The translations under genes were made by a program, and so were the position numbers. Positions 53,770-62,346 of a stretch of DNA of 64,000 nt are shown here, piece after piece. The number at the start of each line of letters is the position of its first letter. Position 1 is the first letter of the stretch. Under the pieces are notes generated by a model that ran no database searches, was not told the DNA's origin, and worked only from the letters and a program-made list of their open reading frames with translations. Origin of the DNA: JBOFGK01 sp051649085 (GTDB lineage: Bacteria; Bacillota_I; Bacilli_A; UBA3375). The stretch spans positions 10,452 to 74,451 of the forward strand of contig JBOFGK010000058.1 in NCBI GenBank assembly GCA_051649085.1, read 5' to 3'.

Positions 53770-54591
53770 CTAACTATGCATCTCAATCATTTTTTTTATA
53801 AACAGCTTTTGTTCACTTCTTGGGACAATTTTATCTAAAAATCCATGTTCTAACAAAAATTCTGATTTTTGAAATCCTTCTGGTAATTCAGCTTTAATTG
53901 TATCTTTAATAACTCTTGGACCGGCAAAACAGATCAATGCTTTAGGTTCGGCAATAATTAAATCACCAAGCATTGCAAAACTTGCAGTAATTCCACCAGT
54001 TGTTGGATTAGTTAAAATTGGCATATAAAATAATCCGGCTTCATGATGGCGTTTTAAGGCTGCACTAACTTTAGCCATTTGCATTAGCGAAACAATTCCT
54101 TCTTGCATTCTTGCTCCACCACTTGCTGTGTAAATAACCATTGGCAGTTTAGAACGTGTAGCATATTCAATTGCTTTTGTTAATTTTTGACCAACAACAC
54201 TTCCCATGCTTCCCATTATAAAACTACTATCCATGACACAAATCATAAATGGGTAGCCATCAATTTTTGCTTTTCCACAAATAACGGCCTCATCAAGTCC
54301 AGTATCAGTTTGCAATTTCTTAATCTTTTGTGGATATCCTTTAAAATCAATTGGATTATTAACTGCTTTAGTAACAAACATCTCTTCAAATGACTTTGGG
54401 TCAGTTACTAACGTAATTCTAGTTCGAGCGTCAATTTTAAATAAATCATCACATGAGGGACATGCATTATGATTTCGACTAACATCGGATTGTAAAGTTG
54501 TTCCTCCACAGCAGTCACATTTGACAAAGTAATCTTTTGGTACATCTTTTTTCTTGCTTGTAAATAAGCTTAACGGATTAGTTTTCCACAT
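53770..54591 (-). CDS. accD: acetyl-CoA carboxylase carboxyltransferase subunit beta
   Basis: 273 residues. The N-terminal zinc ribbon CDCCGG...CPSCDDLF has both Cys pairs. The crotonase-like core shows SSFIMGSMGSVVGQKLTKAIEYA, SGGARMQEGIVSLMQMAK and TNPTTGGITASFAMLGDLIIAEP. It partners AccA. The start overlaps accC by 14 bases. Confidence 0.95.
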   Translation of the reverse strand: MWKTNPLSLFTSKKKDVPKDYFVKCDCCGGTTLQSDVSRNHNACPSCDDLFKIDARTRITLVTDPKSFEEMFVTKAVNNPIDFKGYPQKIKKLQTDTGLDEAVICGKAKIDGYPFMICVMDSSFIMGSMGSVVGQKLTKAIEYATRSKLPMVIYTASGGARMQEGIVSLMQMAKVSAALKRHHEAGLFYMPILTNPTTGGITASFAMLGDLIIAEPKALICFAGPRVIKDTIKAELPEGFQKSEFLLEHGFLDKIVPRSEQKLFIKKMIEMHS

Positions 54592-55927
54592 GATTGTTTG
54601 TTAACCTTTCATAATTATTTGCAATATAATTTGTCTTATATTCACGACTAACGAATAAATCATCAGTAATGATTTTTGAAGCTAATTCTCTTGTTGTCTT
54701 AATTCCTTCAATATTTAATTCAAGTAACGCAATTCGTAGACGTTTAAGCGCTGTTTCTCTTGTACTTCCATAACAAATAATTTTACCTAAAAGCGAGTCA
54801 TATGTTGGAGATACTATACTTTTTGAATAAACTCCAAAGTCATTACGAACATTCATTCCACCTGGTAAATGTAAATCAATGATTTTTCCAGGACTTGGTC
54901 TAAAGTTATTCATTCCATCTTCAGCATTAATTCTAACTTCAATTGCATGTCCGCGTTGAATTAAATCACTTTGTTGACAAGAAAGTTCTCCACTTTTAAT
55001 AATCTTAATTTGTTCTTTAATGATATCAAAACCAAAGATCATTTCCGTAATTGGATGCTCTACTTGAACACGAGTGTTTACTTCTAAGAAATAAAACTTG
55101 TCATCTTCAACTAAGTATTCAAATGTCCCTGCACTATAATAACCGATTTCTTTAACAGCTTTTATCGTTACATCAAACATTTGTTGCGCAAGATCTGGTT
55201 TTAAGTTAGCTGGTGCTTCTTCAATGACTTTTTGATTATTTCGTTGAATTGAACAGTCACGATTACCTAAGCATAACACATTTCCTTGGGGGTCAGCAAT
55301 TATTTGAACTTCTACATGTTTAGCGTTTGTGAAATACTTTTCCATGAAAATACGAGGGACATCTTCAACCACTTCTTTTTGAATTGTAAAAAAGGCTTCT
55401 TCAAGTTCGTGATCAGTGTTGACGATTCTTAATCCTTTTCCACCTCCACCACTTGCACTTTTAAGCATTATCGGATAACCAATTTCTTGAGCTTTCTCAA
55501 CTAATTGTTCAACATTTTTCACGGGTTCAGCAAATCCAGGTACAGTTGGCACACCAACTTTTTTCATTGTGGCAATTGCATTGATTTTATCACCTAAAAG
55601 TTCAATTACTTTACTACTTGGTCCAATAAATTTAATATCTAAATCTTCACAGATTTTCACAAAGTTGGCATTTTCTGACAAAAATCCATATCCTGGATGA
55701 ATTGCATCAACCCCTAATTCACAAGCTACTGTAGCAATTTTCACGATATCACGATAACTATATGGTTCTCGTTCGGTTCCAATACAAACAGAATAATCAG
55801 CTAACTTTACATGTAACGCTTCTTTTTCTTCTCGAGTATATATTGCAACACTTTCATAACCCATTTGCTTAATTGTTCGAATTATTCGAACAGCAATTTC
55901 TCCACGGTTTGCGACTAAGATCTTCAT
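54578..55927 (-). CDS. accC: biotin carboxylase
   Basis: 449 residues from the ATG at 55927, where GGAGATGTAGAA supplies the ribosome site; the frame is open to 55969 but the extra residues do not belong to the family. MKILVANRGEIAVRII, the ATP-grasp glycine loop KSASGGGGKGLRIV and EVNTRVQVEHPITEM are intact. It carboxylates biotin on AccB with ATP and bicarbonate. Confidence 0.96.
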   Translation of the reverse strand: MKILVANRGEIAVRIIRTIKQMGYESVAIYTREEKEALHVKLADYSVCIGTEREPYSYRDIVKIATVACELGVDAIHPGYGFLSENANFVKICEDLDIKFIGPSSKVIELLGDKINAIATMKKVGVPTVPGFAEPVKNVEQLVEKAQEIGYPIMLKSASGGGGKGLRIVNTDHELEEAFFTIQKEVVEDVPRIFMEKYFTNAKHVEVQIIADPQGNVLCLGNRDCSIQRNNQKVIEEAPANLKPDLAQQMFDVTIKAVKEIGYYSAGTFEYLVEDDKFYFLEVNTRVQVEHPITEMIFGFDIIKEQIKIIKSGELSCQQSDLIQRGHAIEVRINAEDGMNNFRPSPGKIIDLHLPGGMNVRNDFGVYSKSIVSPTYDSLLGKIICYGSTRETALKRLRIALLELNIEGIKTTRELASKIITDDLFVSREYKTNYIANNYERLTNNHVEN

Positions 55928-55974
55928 TTCTACATCTCCTAAACAAATGATGGATAATAACTTATCCATCTGTT

Positions 55975-56430
55975 TTAATCAATTTTTATTTTGAAAATAA
56001 CTGTTTCTAAATCAACGAAGTTTCCATTTTCTTGAACAACTTCTGTAATAACACCTGTGTATTCACTTTTTATTTCACTGATCATTTTCATAGCTTCAAT
56101 CACTGCAATTTTTTGACCTACTTCAACACGATCACCAACTTTAACAAATGGTTCTGCATCTGGTGTAGGTGTTAAATAAAAGCTTCCAATCAATGGTGAT
56201 TTCATTGCGACAATTCCTGGTTGTTCTTGGTTGACATCAGTATTCGTGACATTACTTTGAACTTCAAAGTTATTTGCCTTAGAAGAAAGTGAATCATTTG
56301 CAACATGAATCACTTCTTTTTTTGTCGACAACTTAATTTTGAACTCCTCATCAGAATACTCAATACTACCTAAGTTTGCACTTTGCATTTTCTCAATTAG
56401 TAAATCAAGATCCTTCGAGTCAATTTTCAT
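55975..56430 (-). CDS. accB: biotin carboxyl carrier protein
   Basis: 151 residues. The N-terminal dimerising part is followed by an Asn/Gln-rich linker and the biotinyl domain with EAMKMISEIKSE; the Lys is biotinylated by BirA (56863-57522, just upstream and divergent). The start overlaps the acpP stop by one base. Confidence 0.94.
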   Translation of the reverse strand: MKIDSKDLDLLIEKMQSANLGSIEYSDEEFKIKLSTKKEVIHVANDSLSSKANNFEVQSNVTNTDVNQEQPGIVAMKSPLIGSFYLTPTPDAEPFVKVGDRVEVGQKIAVIEAMKMISEIKSEYTGVITEVVQENGNFVDLETVIFKIKID

Positions 56431-56663
56431 TAGGCCGTTTTCCCTTTAAGGTAATCTACAAGATCTCCTACTAATTTAACATCTTTTAAATCTTCTTCAG
56501 GAATTTCGATATCTAATTCTTCTTCTAAGCTCATTACTACATCAGCAAAGTCAATTGAATCTCCATCTAAGTCGTTTCTTATATCACTATCTAATTTTAC
56601 ATTTTCAGGTTCTTGCCCTAATACATCACAAATTATTTCAATTACTTTTTCTTGAATATCCAT
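56430..56663 (-). CDS. acpP: acyl carrier protein
   Basis: 77 residues from the ATG at 56663 (TGGAGGAAACA in front). The phosphopantetheine Ser lies in LDGDSIDFADVVMSLEEEL (DSI rather than the common DSL). It is acidic and helical, and is the first gene of the operon, an uncommon position ahead of accB. Confidence 0.95.
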   Translation of the reverse strand: MDIQEKVIEIICDVLGQEPENVKLDSDIRNDLDGDSIDFADVVMSLEEELDIEIPEEDLKDVKLVGDLVDYLKGKTA

Positions 56664-56696
56664 TGTTTCCTCCATATAATTGTTTCTTCCATTACT

Positions 56697-56725
56697 ATTT
56701 TACCACTAAAATCTTTGTTTGTCAA
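56697..56725 (-). promoter_or_regulatory. promoter of the acc-fab operon
   Basis: TTGACA (56720-56725), a 17-base spacer, TAAAAT (56697-56702), leftward, with the acpP start about 34 bases downstream of the -10. Confidence 0.85.
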
Positions 56726-56734
56726 TGTTTTTCT

Positions 56735-56763
56735 AAAAATACTTTTATGTTAAAAGTATTTTT
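56735..56763. promoter_or_regulatory. 13-bp inverted repeat upstream of the fatty-acid promoter (candidate operator)
   Basis: AAAAATACTTTTA and its exact complement flank a 3-base centre, nine bases upstream of the -35. It sits between the divergent acpP and birA promoters. It does not match the FapR or FabT consensus sequences I remember. Confidence 0.6.
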
Positions 56764-56862
56764 ACTATTCTCTACATATTTTAATAGTACAATAGCCTAA
56801 TCTATGCTATACTTTATTACATACTATATTATAATATATTTTTTAAGCAAAGGACTAAAATA

Positions 56863-57522
56863 ATGCTAATTTCATTTAAAAAAATCGATTCCACACAAAC
56901 TTTCATTAAAAGACATATAAATTCATTACCAACTAGAGTAAATGTTTTTGCTCAAATCCAAACTAATGGTTATGGACGAACTGGTTTATGGCAAACAAAT
57001 ACAAAAGCAAACTTTCATTTATCTATGCTGTTTAAATATAAATATTCAACCCCACTTACTTCACCAATTATTTCCTTAGCACTCATCTATACTTTAAAAG
57101 CTTGTGGGATTAATGCAAAAATCGTTTTGCCAAACGATATTTATATTAATGAAAAAAAAATTGCTGGTATTTTACTTGAGCAAATTGATCAAAATTTAAT
57201 CATCGGGATTGGCTTAAATTTAAATCAAGTTAATCATTCGTTTACAAGTATCAAACAGAATTCAAATCGAAATTTGAATTTATCACAAATACAAGCATTA
57301 TTTCATACTTATTTTCAGCGTTTTTCTCAAAAAAATCCTGATAACTTACTTAAAAAATGGCTAGAACATCTTTTTCTTCCACAAACATTAGATTTGACTT
57401 ATCTACCAAGCAACAAGCGTTTAACAACTTCATTCGTTGCGATTGACTTTGAAACACTAACGACTACTGATGGTAAGTTTGAACTTGCCTATTTGAAAAT
57501 TAATAATAAAATTCCTCATTAA
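56863..57522 (+). CDS. birA: biotin--protein ligase without DNA-binding domain
   Basis: 219 residues; it begins directly with the catalytic domain (KKIDSTQTFIKRH), so the helix-turn-helix of regulatory BirA is absent. The ATP/biotin loop reads TNGYGRTGLWQT (classic GRGRxGRxW, with the first Arg as Tyr and the last as Leu). KKIAGILLEQ and GIGLNLN are present. It biotinylates AccB. The last 23 bases overlap the end of the convergent Ogt-AlkA gene. Confidence 0.9.
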   Translation: MLISFKKIDSTQTFIKRHINSLPTRVNVFAQIQTNGYGRTGLWQTNTKANFHLSMLFKYKYSTPLTSPIISLALIYTLKACGINAKIVLPNDIYINEKKIAGILLEQIDQNLIIGIGLNLNQVNHSFTSIKQNSNRNLNLSQIQALFHTYFQRFSQKNPDNLLKKWLEHLFLPQTLDLTYLPSNKRLTTSFVAIDFETLTTTDGKFELAYLKINNKIPH

Positions 57523-58585
57523 TTTTTATTTTTTCCCCTTTTGCAATAAATTCACGCCATAAATTAATTGATACAATACTTTCAATGCCACTTATTTTAA
57601 GTAAAACTTCTGCCTCTTCTTCTCCCGGAAAAAAGTCAGCAAGTTGTTTTCTGATAATTAAGTCATTTGTACTGAAAATATTTGGATTAAATTTATTGAA
57701 AAGTAACACCATTTCAATTGTCCACTTGCCAACACCTGTAATTTTAATTAATGTCTCATATATAAAGTTAGGATCATCACTTTTTTCCAACTGGCTATAT
57801 AGTTCTGGGTTTTCCATAACAAAGTTTGTAACATTTAAAATATATTGCCACTTTGTTTGATTAATCATTAATACTTTTTTTGAAAGCCCCTTAACTTTTT
57901 CAGGTGTTATTTCATAATCACATAAATAATATAGTTGTTCTTCAATTCGACAAGCTGTTTTAAACGTAATTTGTTGATAAATTATTTGTGTGATAATGCA
58001 AGTATATAAATCAGGGATTATCATTATATGATCGACCGGCTTGATACGACTGAACTTTTCATTTAAGTTAACAAGTTTTTGAATATCTACTAGCTTAAAT
58101 TCTTGTTTAATACACATTTGATTAATTCGATATCTTCTTTCAATCGCTAATAATGCTTCTTTTCGAGCTATCCCCCCATTATATTGACCAATTGTCTTAT
58201 CACTTTTAATTACCCGATGACACGGTATCACTATCGGTAAATTGTTTGTTTTCATTGTCGTACCAATCGCTTGCATAGCTCGCGAATTTACAAGTTGTCC
58301 TAGTTGTTGATAACTTAAGGTTGAACCAATTTGTGTTTCATTTAATTTTACGTAAACACCCGCTTTAAAAGTAGTCGTAGCTTGTCGATGTAGAAAAGTA
58401 AATTCACCAAGTTCCGACTTGAAATAGGCATTTAGTTCGTTAATGACTTGCTCGAAAAATGGATGTTTTTTTTCTGTAAACCCGCTTATTTTTTGGTCAA
58501 GAAATGCTAATCTTGTTAAATATATACCATCACCTTCTAGCAAACAAAGACCAAGCGGACTCTCATAATAACATCGATACATCAT
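57500..58585 (-). CDS. fused O6-alkylguanine-DNA alkyltransferase and AlkA-type 3-methyladenine glycosylase
   Basis: 361 residues. Residues 1-155 are an Ogt domain with the acceptor Cys in IVIPCHRVI and the Arg-finger helix region NSRAMQAIGTTM. Residues 165-361 are an HhH-GPD glycosylase: IITQIIYQQITFKTA at the start, the hairpin ITGVGKWTIEMVLLF and the catalytic Asp in FSTNDLIIRKQL. The two activities repair alkylated bases by direct reversal and base excision. A TAAAGGAG ribosome site precedes the start. Its 3' end overlaps birA tail to tail. Confidence 0.9.
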   Translation of the reverse strand: MMYRCYYESPLGLCLLEGDGIYLTRLAFLDQKISGFTEKKHPFFEQVINELNAYFKSELGEFTFLHRQATTTFKAGVYVKLNETQIGSTLSYQQLGQLVNSRAMQAIGTTMKTNNLPIVIPCHRVIKSDKTIGQYNGGIARKEALLAIERRYRINQMCIKQEFKLVDIQKLVNLNEKFSRIKPVDHIMIIPDLYTCIITQIIYQQITFKTACRIEEQLYYLCDYEITPEKVKGLSKKVLMINQTKWQYILNVTNFVMENPELYSQLEKSDDPNFIYETLIKITGVGKWTIEMVLLFNKFNPNIFSTNDLIIRKQLADFFPGEEEAEVLLKISGIESIVSINLWREFIAKGEKIKINEEFYY

Positions 58586-58630
58586 AACTCCTTTAAAACT
58601 CTTTATTCTTGATTAAAATATATATTTAAC

Positions 58631-59143
58631 TTATTCAACTGTATTATTCAATTTCTTGGCTTGACGCTCTGAAATTTGGGTTTCTTTGATTAAAAATAAA
58701 TACCCAATCGCTACAAAAAAACTTAAAAAGGTTGCACATGTAACTAACCACATTAAAAAGCTATAGTCATCAAGTAATGATTCATTATGATGTTCTAAAA
58801 ATGAACCAACTACAATTACAAAGCGAGTATGAGAAATAAAGCCGAGTACTGTTAAAGGAAAAATGTAAAATGCTTTCTGATGATGATTCTTGATGAATTG
58901 AGATATTAGAATGATTACAATCAATACATATGAACCAACTAATGTTATTAAAAAGACATAACCTAAAGTATCTGCATAACCTAATTTTTGTAAGAAATTA
59001 TTATCGACATAGACTACTTCACTTATTCGTAAATTATTTTTAACTAAAAACTTTTGAAATTCAATTACAAAAAAAATATTCCCAAATAAAACGGCTATAT
59101 ACCAAAGTACACCGATTAATTTGATCGAGTTATTCATCTTCAT
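58631..59143 (-). CDS. four-helix membrane protein of unknown function
   Basis: 170 residues, four predicted helices (about 8-28, 58-80, 88-110, 130-155) with an extracytoplasmic loop between 1 and 2 and a charged tail. No family recognised. The start at 59143 follows AGGAGAAAAA. It lies between the Ogt-AlkA gene and the TPP riboswitch, 45 bases from the former and in the same direction, so it may share its transcript. Confidence 0.6.
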   Translation of the reverse strand: MKMNNSIKLIGVLWYIAVLFGNIFFVIEFQKFLVKNNLRISEVVYVDNNFLQKLGYADTLGYVFLITLVGSYVLIVIILISQFIKNHHQKAFYIFPLTVLGFISHTRFVIVVGSFLEHHNESLLDDYSFLMWLVTCATFLSFFVAIGYLFLIKETQISERQAKKLNNTVE

Positions 59144-59265
59144 TTTTTCTCCTAAAATCAACTACATCAATTATAGCATTTTTTCAATTAAATAGTTACT
59201 TTTTACTTGGAAAAAACCTCTCTTTCAGTAACTATAAGTATTTTTTCTTTAAAACTAAAAAAATA

Positions 59266-59274
59266 TGTTATACT
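59266..59274 (+). promoter_or_regulatory. extended -10 promoter of the thiXYZ operon
   Basis: TGT-TATACT (hexamer 59269-59274) stands directly before the riboswitch, with no clear -35. Confidence 0.6.
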
Positions 59275-59280
59275 ATTTAT

Positions 59281-59365
59281 GAACACTTGGGGAGCCAACG
59301 GCTGAGAGGTTTTTAAACGACCCATTTACCTGATCTAGATAATGCTAGCGTAGGAAAGTTGTTAC
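59281..59365 (+). promoter_or_regulatory. TPP riboswitch (THI box)
   Basis: The core GGGGAGCC...GGCTGAGA...GACCC..ACCTGATCTAGATAATGCTAGCGTAGGAAAG is present in order (written with gaps), closed by an AACACTT/AAGTTGTT-type P1. It senses thiamine pyrophosphate and, with the terminator at 59437-59470, should switch off thiXYZ when thiamine is plentiful. Confidence 0.95.
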
Positions 59366-59436
59366 TATTGATTTAATCCATTACTATTTATTACCACTTA
59401 AAAACGATAATTTGTGGTATTAATTTGGAAAATCAC

Positions 59437-59470
59437 AAAAGGACAGACTTTCATCTGTTCTTTTTTTTTA
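59437..59470 (+). terminator. terminator of the TPP riboswitch expression platform
   Basis: AAAGGACAGA pairs with TCTGTTCTTT (one G-U) and runs into a long T tract, immediately followed by the AGGAG ribosome site of thiX. Confidence 0.85.
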
Positions 59471-59480
59471 GGAGAAAATC

Positions 59481-60266
59481 ATGAGACTTAGTTCAAAACA
59501 AAATAAAAAAACAACTACTTTTAAATATAAGTTTTTAATTACAATTTTTTTGTCATTTTCTTTTCTTGCAATATGGCAAATTACAGTTAGTGTATTAAAC
59601 ATTCCAATTTATTTATTACCGACACCACTGACAATTTTTCAGACAGCAATAACTGTTCAAAGCGAATTATTAATCAACACGATTTATACATTTGCTGAAG
59701 CATTATGTGGACTTTTATTGGCACTTTATTTTTCAATTCTGCTGGCAATTATTATGGATAAATATCCAAAACCTAAACAAATAATTAGTCGTTTTTTAAT
59801 TATCAGTCAAACAGTTCCGTTAATTGCGATTGCACCACTTTTTCTTATTTGGTTTGGTTATGGTTTTGGCTCAAAAGTCTTATTGATTACAACAATTTGT
59901 CTTTTTCCAATTACAATTAACTTATTAAGCGGTTTTGAAAAAATTAATCCTGATTATTTGCTATTATTCAATTTAATGAAAGCAAATGACTTTCAAAAAT
60001 ATTGGTATTTGAAATTGCCTGCCAGTTTTAGTGAATTAATTTCTGGACTTAAAATTGCCATTACCTATTCAATTACCGGCGCAATTTTCGCTGAATATAT
60101 TGGGGCAAATATCGGACTTGGTAAAATGCTCAAAGTTTCACTTGCAAGTTTCAATAATCCACTTGTTTTTGCAATTGTAATTATAATTGTAGTTCTAACA
60201 CTTAGTTTAATTGGTTGTTTAAAACAGCTCGAAAGAAAGGTCAATTATGAAAAAAATAAATATTAA
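59481..60266 (+). CDS. thiX: thiamine-precursor (HMP) ABC transporter permease
   Basis: 261 residues, six helices, SsuC/ThiX-type permease. The EAA loop region YLKLPASFSELISGLKIAITYSITGAIFAEYIG is typical (Pro-Ala-Ser and Gly spacing). Control by a TPP riboswitch and the adjoining THI5-like binding protein identify the substrate as a thiamine pyrimidine precursor (hydroxymethylpyrimidine or formylaminopyrimidine). It overlaps thiY by 20 bases. Confidence 0.9.
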   Translation: MRLSSKQNKKTTTFKYKFLITIFLSFSFLAIWQITVSVLNIPIYLLPTPLTIFQTAITVQSELLINTIYTFAEALCGLLLALYFSILLAIIMDKYPKPKQIISRFLIISQTVPLIAIAPLFLIWFGYGFGSKVLLITTICLFPITINLLSGFEKINPDYLLLFNLMKANDFQKYWYLKLPASFSELISGLKIAITYSITGAIFAEYIGANIGLGKMLKVSLASFNNPLVFAIVIIIVVLTLSLIGCLKQLERKVNYEKNKY

Positions 60267-61233
60267 AAGATTAAATTGCAGCTTATTATTCCTTTGTTTA
60301 ACATTAGTATTTGTGATTAGCGGTTGTGCAAAAACAGTTTCTAACCAAACAGTTAAAGTTGCACTTGATTATGTACCTAACACAAATCATACAGGTTTAT
60401 ATGTAGCTCAAGCAAAAAATTATTTCCAAGATCAAGGAATTAATGTCGAAATTTTACAAGCAAGTGATGTTGCACCAGAAACATTGGTCGCAAGTGGTCA
60501 AGCTGATTTTGCTTTTTCTTATCAAGAAAACTTAACAAGCGCTATTGATAACGGACTTGACTTAGTATCACTTGCAACTGTTTATCAAACAAATACTTCT
60601 GGTTTTATTTCAAAAGCTGATAAAAACATCAAGACTCCCAAAGATTGGGCTGGAAAAACTTATTGTGGTTGGGGTACAGAAGTTGAAAAAAGTCTTGTTG
60701 AAACAATTGCCAAAACAAATGGAGTTGATTCAAATGAAATTAAGATTACTAGTACGGGAGGCGATATTTTGACATCCGATCCCAAAAATTGTGATTTCTT
60801 TTGGGTTTATTACGGTTGGGATGGTGTCAATGCTAAATTAGGAGATATCCAGTTTAATTACAATTATGTTACCGATTATGGTTTAGACTTTTATTCACCT
60901 GTAGTTATTTCAAGTACTAAATATACAACTGCAAATCCAGATGTCACTAAAAAGTTTATTAATGCCCTTGGCACTGGCTATAAATATACACAAGCTAATC
61001 CAACCGAGGCGGCTAAAATATTGACAAGTCAAAATCCAGAAATCGATGAACAACTTGCGATTAACTCTCAACTTTATCTTCAGCCGTATATTTTGGATGA
61101 AAATAACGCTTGGGGACTTCAACAATCTGAAATTTTTGCAAGCTTCACTAATTTTTTAAGCGAAAATAAACTGCTTAAAACTGATTTAGATTATCAAAAA
61201 CTATTTACAAATAACTATTTGGAGACAAAGTGA
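60247..61233 (+). CDS. thiY: thiamine-precursor (HMP) binding lipoprotein
   Basis: 328 residues. A signal peptide with lipobox ISGC (about residue 24-27) is followed by an NMT1/THI5-like periplasmic-binding fold: VKVALDYVPNTNHTGLYVAQAKNYFQDQGINVEI (in part), DFAFSYQENL, NCDFFWVYYGWDG. It captures the pyrimidine moiety outside the cell. Its stop overlaps the thiZ start (GTGA). Confidence 0.92.
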   Translation: MKKINIKRLNCSLLFLCLTLVFVISGCAKTVSNQTVKVALDYVPNTNHTGLYVAQAKNYFQDQGINVEILQASDVAPETLVASGQADFAFSYQENLTSAIDNGLDLVSLATVYQTNTSGFISKADKNIKTPKDWAGKTYCGWGTEVEKSLVETIAKTNGVDSNEIKITSTGGDILTSDPKNCDFFWVYYGWDGVNAKLGDIQFNYNYVTDYGLDFYSPVVISSTKYTTANPDVTKKFINALGTGYKYTQANPTEAAKILTSQNPEIDEQLAINSQLYLQPYILDENNAWGLQQSEIFASFTNFLSENKLLKTDLDYQKLFTNNYLETK

Positions 61234-61895
61234 TTAAAATAAACAATCTAACAATTCAATTCGAAGAACAAAAAATAATTGAAAACTTCAATTTAACTGT
61301 TAATCAAGGTGAATTTGTCAGTTTAATTGGACGAAGTGGATGTGGAAAAAGTTCAATTATTAAAACTATCATTGCCAACGATGAAGAAGTTTCATTAGCA
61401 ACAAGTTCAATCGGTTACATGCCGCAAGACCATTTATTATTAGAATGGTTAACCGTATATGACAACCTATGTCTGCCTTATAAAATTGACAAGAAACCAC
61501 TTGATAAAGCACGCTTGGATAAATATCTTGCAACATTTGAACTAACTGAGCACCAAGAGAAATATCCAGCCGACTTAAGTGGTGGACTTCACGCAAGAGT
61601 AGCACTTCTTCGGGCAATTTTAATGGGATCTGATTTAGTTTTACTTGATGAACCGTTTGCAAAACTTGATGCTATTACTAAACATAGTTTACAAAAATGG
61701 TTTAAAAAAATTGTTAGTGAGTTTAACTTAACGATTATTTTAATCACTCACGATATTGACGAAGCATTGTTCTTTAGCTCGAAAATTATCGTTATCAACA
61801 ATCCAACTCAAACAAGCAGTTTTACAACAACTAGCTTAAATGAAGTTGATCAAGCTCAATTAAAAACAAATATTCTCAAACTACTAGATTCTTAA
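61230..61895 (+). CDS. thiZ: thiamine-precursor ABC transporter ATPase
   Basis: 221 residues, GTG start. Walker A GRSGCGKSS, signature LSGGLHARVALLRA, Walker B LVLLDEPFAKLD and switch His in LITHDIDEA are complete, TauB/SsuB/ThiZ type. It powers ThiXY. The transcript ends at the terminator 61901-61928. Confidence 0.93.
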   Translation: MIKINNLTIQFEEQKIIENFNLTVNQGEFVSLIGRSGCGKSSIIKTIIANDEEVSLATSSIGYMPQDHLLLEWLTVYDNLCLPYKIDKKPLDKARLDKYLATFELTEHQEKYPADLSGGLHARVALLRAILMGSDLVLLDEPFAKLDAITKHSLQKWFKKIVSEFNLTIILITHDIDEALFFSSKIIVINNPTQTSSFTTTSLNEVDQAQLKTNILKLLDS

Positions 61896-61900
61896 ACTAG

Positions 61901-61928
61901 AAAAGATGGCTTAATAGTCATCTTTTTT
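61901..61928 (+). terminator. terminator of the thiXYZ operon
   Basis: AAAAGATG pairs with CATCTTTT across a short interior, followed by T7. Confidence 0.75.
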
Positions 61929-62110
61929 TAATGTGTTTTAATGGTGTTTGTCAATGTTGTTGTTAATCTCATCGTCTTTTTCTTGATCGTTAAGTCGATA
62001 GTGTTTGCCTTTATTCGGGGGGGATTTGAAAAAATTAATGTTTCTAACTTCTATAAAGAAGGTAACACTCAAATTTTGGGGTTAAGAAAGATGTGTGTTA
62101 CAAGTTTAAT
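61929..62110. other. stretch without a supported gene
   Basis: The plus frame from 61941 has no ribosome site. On the minus strand a start-less open frame of about 55 codons reads ...KSPPNKGKHYRLNDQ...DKHH and ends near 61940, passing through a C7 run (61987-62024 region). It may be the tail of another decayed toxin-locus gene, but I cannot show it. Confidence 0.4.
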
Positions 62111-62320
62111 TTATTGCTTTATTTTTGCGGTAAATGCGAATTTTTTTTCATGAAATATTTTCTTTCGTTCAATATCTAGTTCTTTCATAATTTCAAACCT
62201 AAAATACTTTTCCACTATTTCATGATCTACTCCAAAATCTATTAGTTCCTCTTTGACAATATCAAAATCTTTTACAATAAATAAATATATTATATATATT
62301 ATATATATTATATATTCCAC
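62111..62320 (-). pseudogene. immunity-like protein fragment with a repeat-derived N-terminus
   Basis: 69 codons from a GTG without a good ribosome site. The first residues (YIIYIIYIIY) come from a 9-base ATATATTAT repeat (62285-62315, 3.4 copies); the remainder, FIVKDFDIVKEELIDFGVDHEIVEKYF onward, looks like normal protein sequence. It lies downstream of two toxin/immunity pairs and could be a third immunity gene that lost its start. No family recognised. Confidence 0.35.
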
Positions 62321-62346
62321 ATAAATTTCAAAAGTTTCTCTTCTCT

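Noticed and set aside
61941..62153. 70-residue plus-strand ORF downstream of thiZ
   Set aside because: No ribosome site, odd composition, overlaps a minus-strand frame with better protein character, and follows the thi terminator.
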